DNA of 14,989 bases from Gammaproteobacteria bacterium (GTDB taxonomy: Bacteria; Pseudomonadota; Gammaproteobacteria; UBA6429; Thiohalophilaceae). Both the position numbers and the translations under genes were made by a program. The notes under the pieces were generated by a model. It did no database searches. It was not told the origin of the DNA and saw only the letters and a list, made by a program, of their open reading frames with translations. Shown here piece after piece: positions 13,838 to 14,989 of the stretch (position 1 is the first letter of the stretch; the number at the start of each line of letters is the position of its first letter). The DNA is taken from contig QILH01000298.1 of NCBI GenBank assembly GCA_003233255.1, positions 1 to 14,989 of the forward strand, read 5' to 3'.

Positions 13838-14899
13838 ATGAGGGAACAAACGAGTAGCGCCAAATCAAAAGTAAAAGCCGCAGAGAAAGAAGTCGAAGTT
13901 CTGGTTGATGATGCTGAGATTGAGGCAGATTCAACCGACGACGAAGCGAAAGAAAAAATCGAAGCGGGTGAGGCTAAGGCTGAAAAAAAATCGGCTGAAG
14001 ATAAACCGGAGGCTAAAAAGCCTGCGGCTAAAACCACTACCTACAAACCTGGCAATATTCCTGACGGTCAGCTCGATGCGACCCGCCTCTACCTGGGCGA
14101 GATCGGTTATTCCCCATTATTAACCGCTGAAGAAGAAGTCCATTATTCCCGCATGGCGCAACGCGGCGAAGAAGCGGGTCGTAAAAAAATGATTGAAAGC
14201 AACCTTCGCCTGGTGGTAAAGATTGCCCGTCGTTATTTAAATCGTGGTCTGGCCCTGCTGGATTTGATCGAAGAAGGCAATCTGGGTCTGATTCGTGCGG
14301 TGGAAAAATTCGATCCGGAACGTGGCTTTCGCTTTTCGACCTACGCAACCTGGTGGATTCGCCAGACGATCGAACGTGCGATCATGAATCAAACTCGTAC
14401 CATTCGATTACCGATCCACGTCGTTAAAGAAATTAATATCTATTTACGTGCTGCCCGCCATTTAGCCCAAACCCTCGATCATGAACCCAGTCCGGAAGAA
14501 ATTGCTGAGATGCTGGACAAACCGATTGCGGATGTTAAACGCATGCTTGGGCTCAATGAGCGCATCGCGTCGGTCGACAGCCCGTTGGGTCGTGATGCCG
14601 ATAACTCCTTGCTCGACGCCATACCGGATGAAAATAATACGGATCCGGTTGTCCTGCTGCAGGACGATGATGTGCGTGGCAACATCGAACAATGGCTGGG
14701 TCAGTTAACCGAGAAACAACGCGAAGTCGTTGAACGTCGTTTTGGTCTAAATGGCCACGATGTATCGACATTGGAAGAGGTGGGTAACACGATTGGCGTC
14801 ACCCGCGAACGAGTCCGCCAGATTCAGATTGAGGCGCTACGTAAATTGCGTGAGATCCTGGAAAAAGAGGGATTCTCCGGCGAGGCGTTGCTTCGATAG
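13838..14899 (+). CDS. rpoS: RNA polymerase sigma factor RpoS (sigma-38)
   Basis: RpoS, 353 residues, directs RNA polymerase to stationary-phase and general stress genes. Region 1.2 starts at about residue 81 (ATRLYLGEIGYSPLLTAEEE). Region 2 is nearly identical to E. coli (SNLRLVVKIARRY, DLIEEGNLGLIRAVEKFDPE, then FSTYATWWIRQTIERAIM). Region 3 carries RLPIHVVKEINIYLR, and Lys197 stands where E. coli Lys173 is recognised by RssB for ClpXP degradation. Region 4 contains LTEKQREVVERRFGLNG and the helix-turn-helix VGNTIGVTRERVRQIQIEALRKLREIL. The tail before region 1.2 is about 80 residues, some 25 longer than in E. coli, and is rich in Lys, Glu and Ala. AGGTGG lies 7 bases before ATG 13838, a good site. 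It follows nlpD by 20 bases, the conserved order. The identity is secure. Confidence 0.98.
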   Translation: MREQTSSAKSKVKAAEKEVEVLVDDAEIEADSTDDEAKEKIEAGEAKAEKKSAEDKPEAKKPAAKTTTYKPGNIPDGQLDATRLYLGEIGYSPLLTAEEEVHYSRMAQRGEEAGRKKMIESNLRLVVKIARRYLNRGLALLDLIEEGNLGLIRAVEKFDPERGFRFSTYATWWIRQTIERAIMNQTRTIRLPIHVVKEINIYLRAARHLAQTLDHEPSPEEIAEMLDKPIADVKRMLGLNERIASVDSPLGRDADNSLLDAIPDENNTDPVVLLQDDDVRGNIEQWLGQLTEKQREVVERRFGLNGHDVSTLEEVGNTIGVTRERVRQIQIEALRKLREILEKEGFSGEALLR

Positions 14900-14989
14900 G
14901 CCATGTTCAGGATATTTTTTCTGACTACGCGAGTCTAACCCGATTTCGAGTCGCACCCACACCGCCCTGACTAAACAACGATTATGGCC

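Noticed and set aside
13831..13857. An 8-codon ORF (ATG 13831 to TAG) overlapping the rpoS start in another frame.
   Set aside because: It sits between the rpoS Shine-Dalgarno and the rpoS ATG, so it is probably a by-product of the site. The spacing of AGGTGG suits the 13838 start better.
13978..14040. Low-complexity Ala/Lys/Glu codons in rpoS considered as a tandem DNA repeat.
   Set aside because: The residues recur but no DNA unit repeats exactly, so it is biased composition and not a tandem array.
14900..14989. Tail after rpoS examined for a terminator, an RsmZ-like RNA or a tRNA.
   Set aside because: TCAG/CTGA around a T-run and GACT/AGTC are only 4-bp stems. The TTCGAGTC string recalls a T-loop, but no acceptor or anticodon arm can be drawn. 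Nothing can be called in these 90 bases.
1..14989. Search for a defence system, CRISPR array, integrase, transposase or phage genes.
   Set aside because: All substantial frames are accounted for by recognised housekeeping, chemotaxis or stress genes, and no regularly spaced repeats are present.

Overview
The window is a stretch of core gammaproteobacterial chromosome. Its gene order is accA-tilS-pyrG-kdsA-eno-ftsB-ispD-ispF-truD, then an inverted pair (a methyl-accepting chemotaxis protein and an Smr-domain nuclease), then surE-pcm-yqaA-nlpD-rpoS. The order matches what I recall from Pseudomonas and other non-enteric Gammaproteobacteria, with extra genes between truD and surE. RpoS together with a NlpD lipoprotein and FtsB supports a gammaproteobacterium. 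Base composition looks close to half GC by eye. I cannot name a genus. The presence of a chemoreceptor suggests a motile cell.

Region 1 (2-8835, + strand) is a long co-directional block with small gaps, touching genes or 1-base overlaps. It covers fatty-acid synthesis (AccA), tRNA-Ile lysidine formation (TilS), CTP synthesis (PyrG), KDO synthesis for LPS (KdsA), glycolysis and RNA degradosome (Eno), the division scaffold (FtsB), two isoprenoid MEP-pathway steps (IspD, IspF) and tRNA pseudouridine synthesis (TruD). The largest gap, before pyrG, holds a possible 20-codon leader ORF, two small hairpins and a weak promoter candidate. A dispersed-repeat-like palindrome straddles the ispD stop codon.

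Region 2 (8836-10849) is on the minus strand. It starts at an imperfect inverted repeat lying between the convergent ends of truD and the chemoreceptor gene. The receptor has two membrane helices with almost no periplasmic loop. It has a strong Shine-Dalgarno and a sigma-28 (FliA)-like promoter. Upstream of it lies the Smr-domain gene, divergent from surE.

Region 3 (10969-14899, + strand) is the stationary-phase and repair block. SurE (nucleotide phosphatase), Pcm (isoaspartyl repair), a YqaA-type VTT membrane protein, NlpD (lipoprotein activator of cell-wall amidase) and RpoS are coupled by overlaps or very short gaps. RpoS carries a longer than usual charged N-terminal tail.

No defence system, CRISPR array, transposase, phage gene, rRNA or tRNA is visible, and no stretch over 300 bases lacks a gene. 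The points of interest are local: the pyrG leader, repeat-derived coding sequence in ispD, the non-ATG start of truD, the loop-less chemoreceptor with its promoter, and the RpoS tail. I did not find a convincing undescribed multi-gene system.
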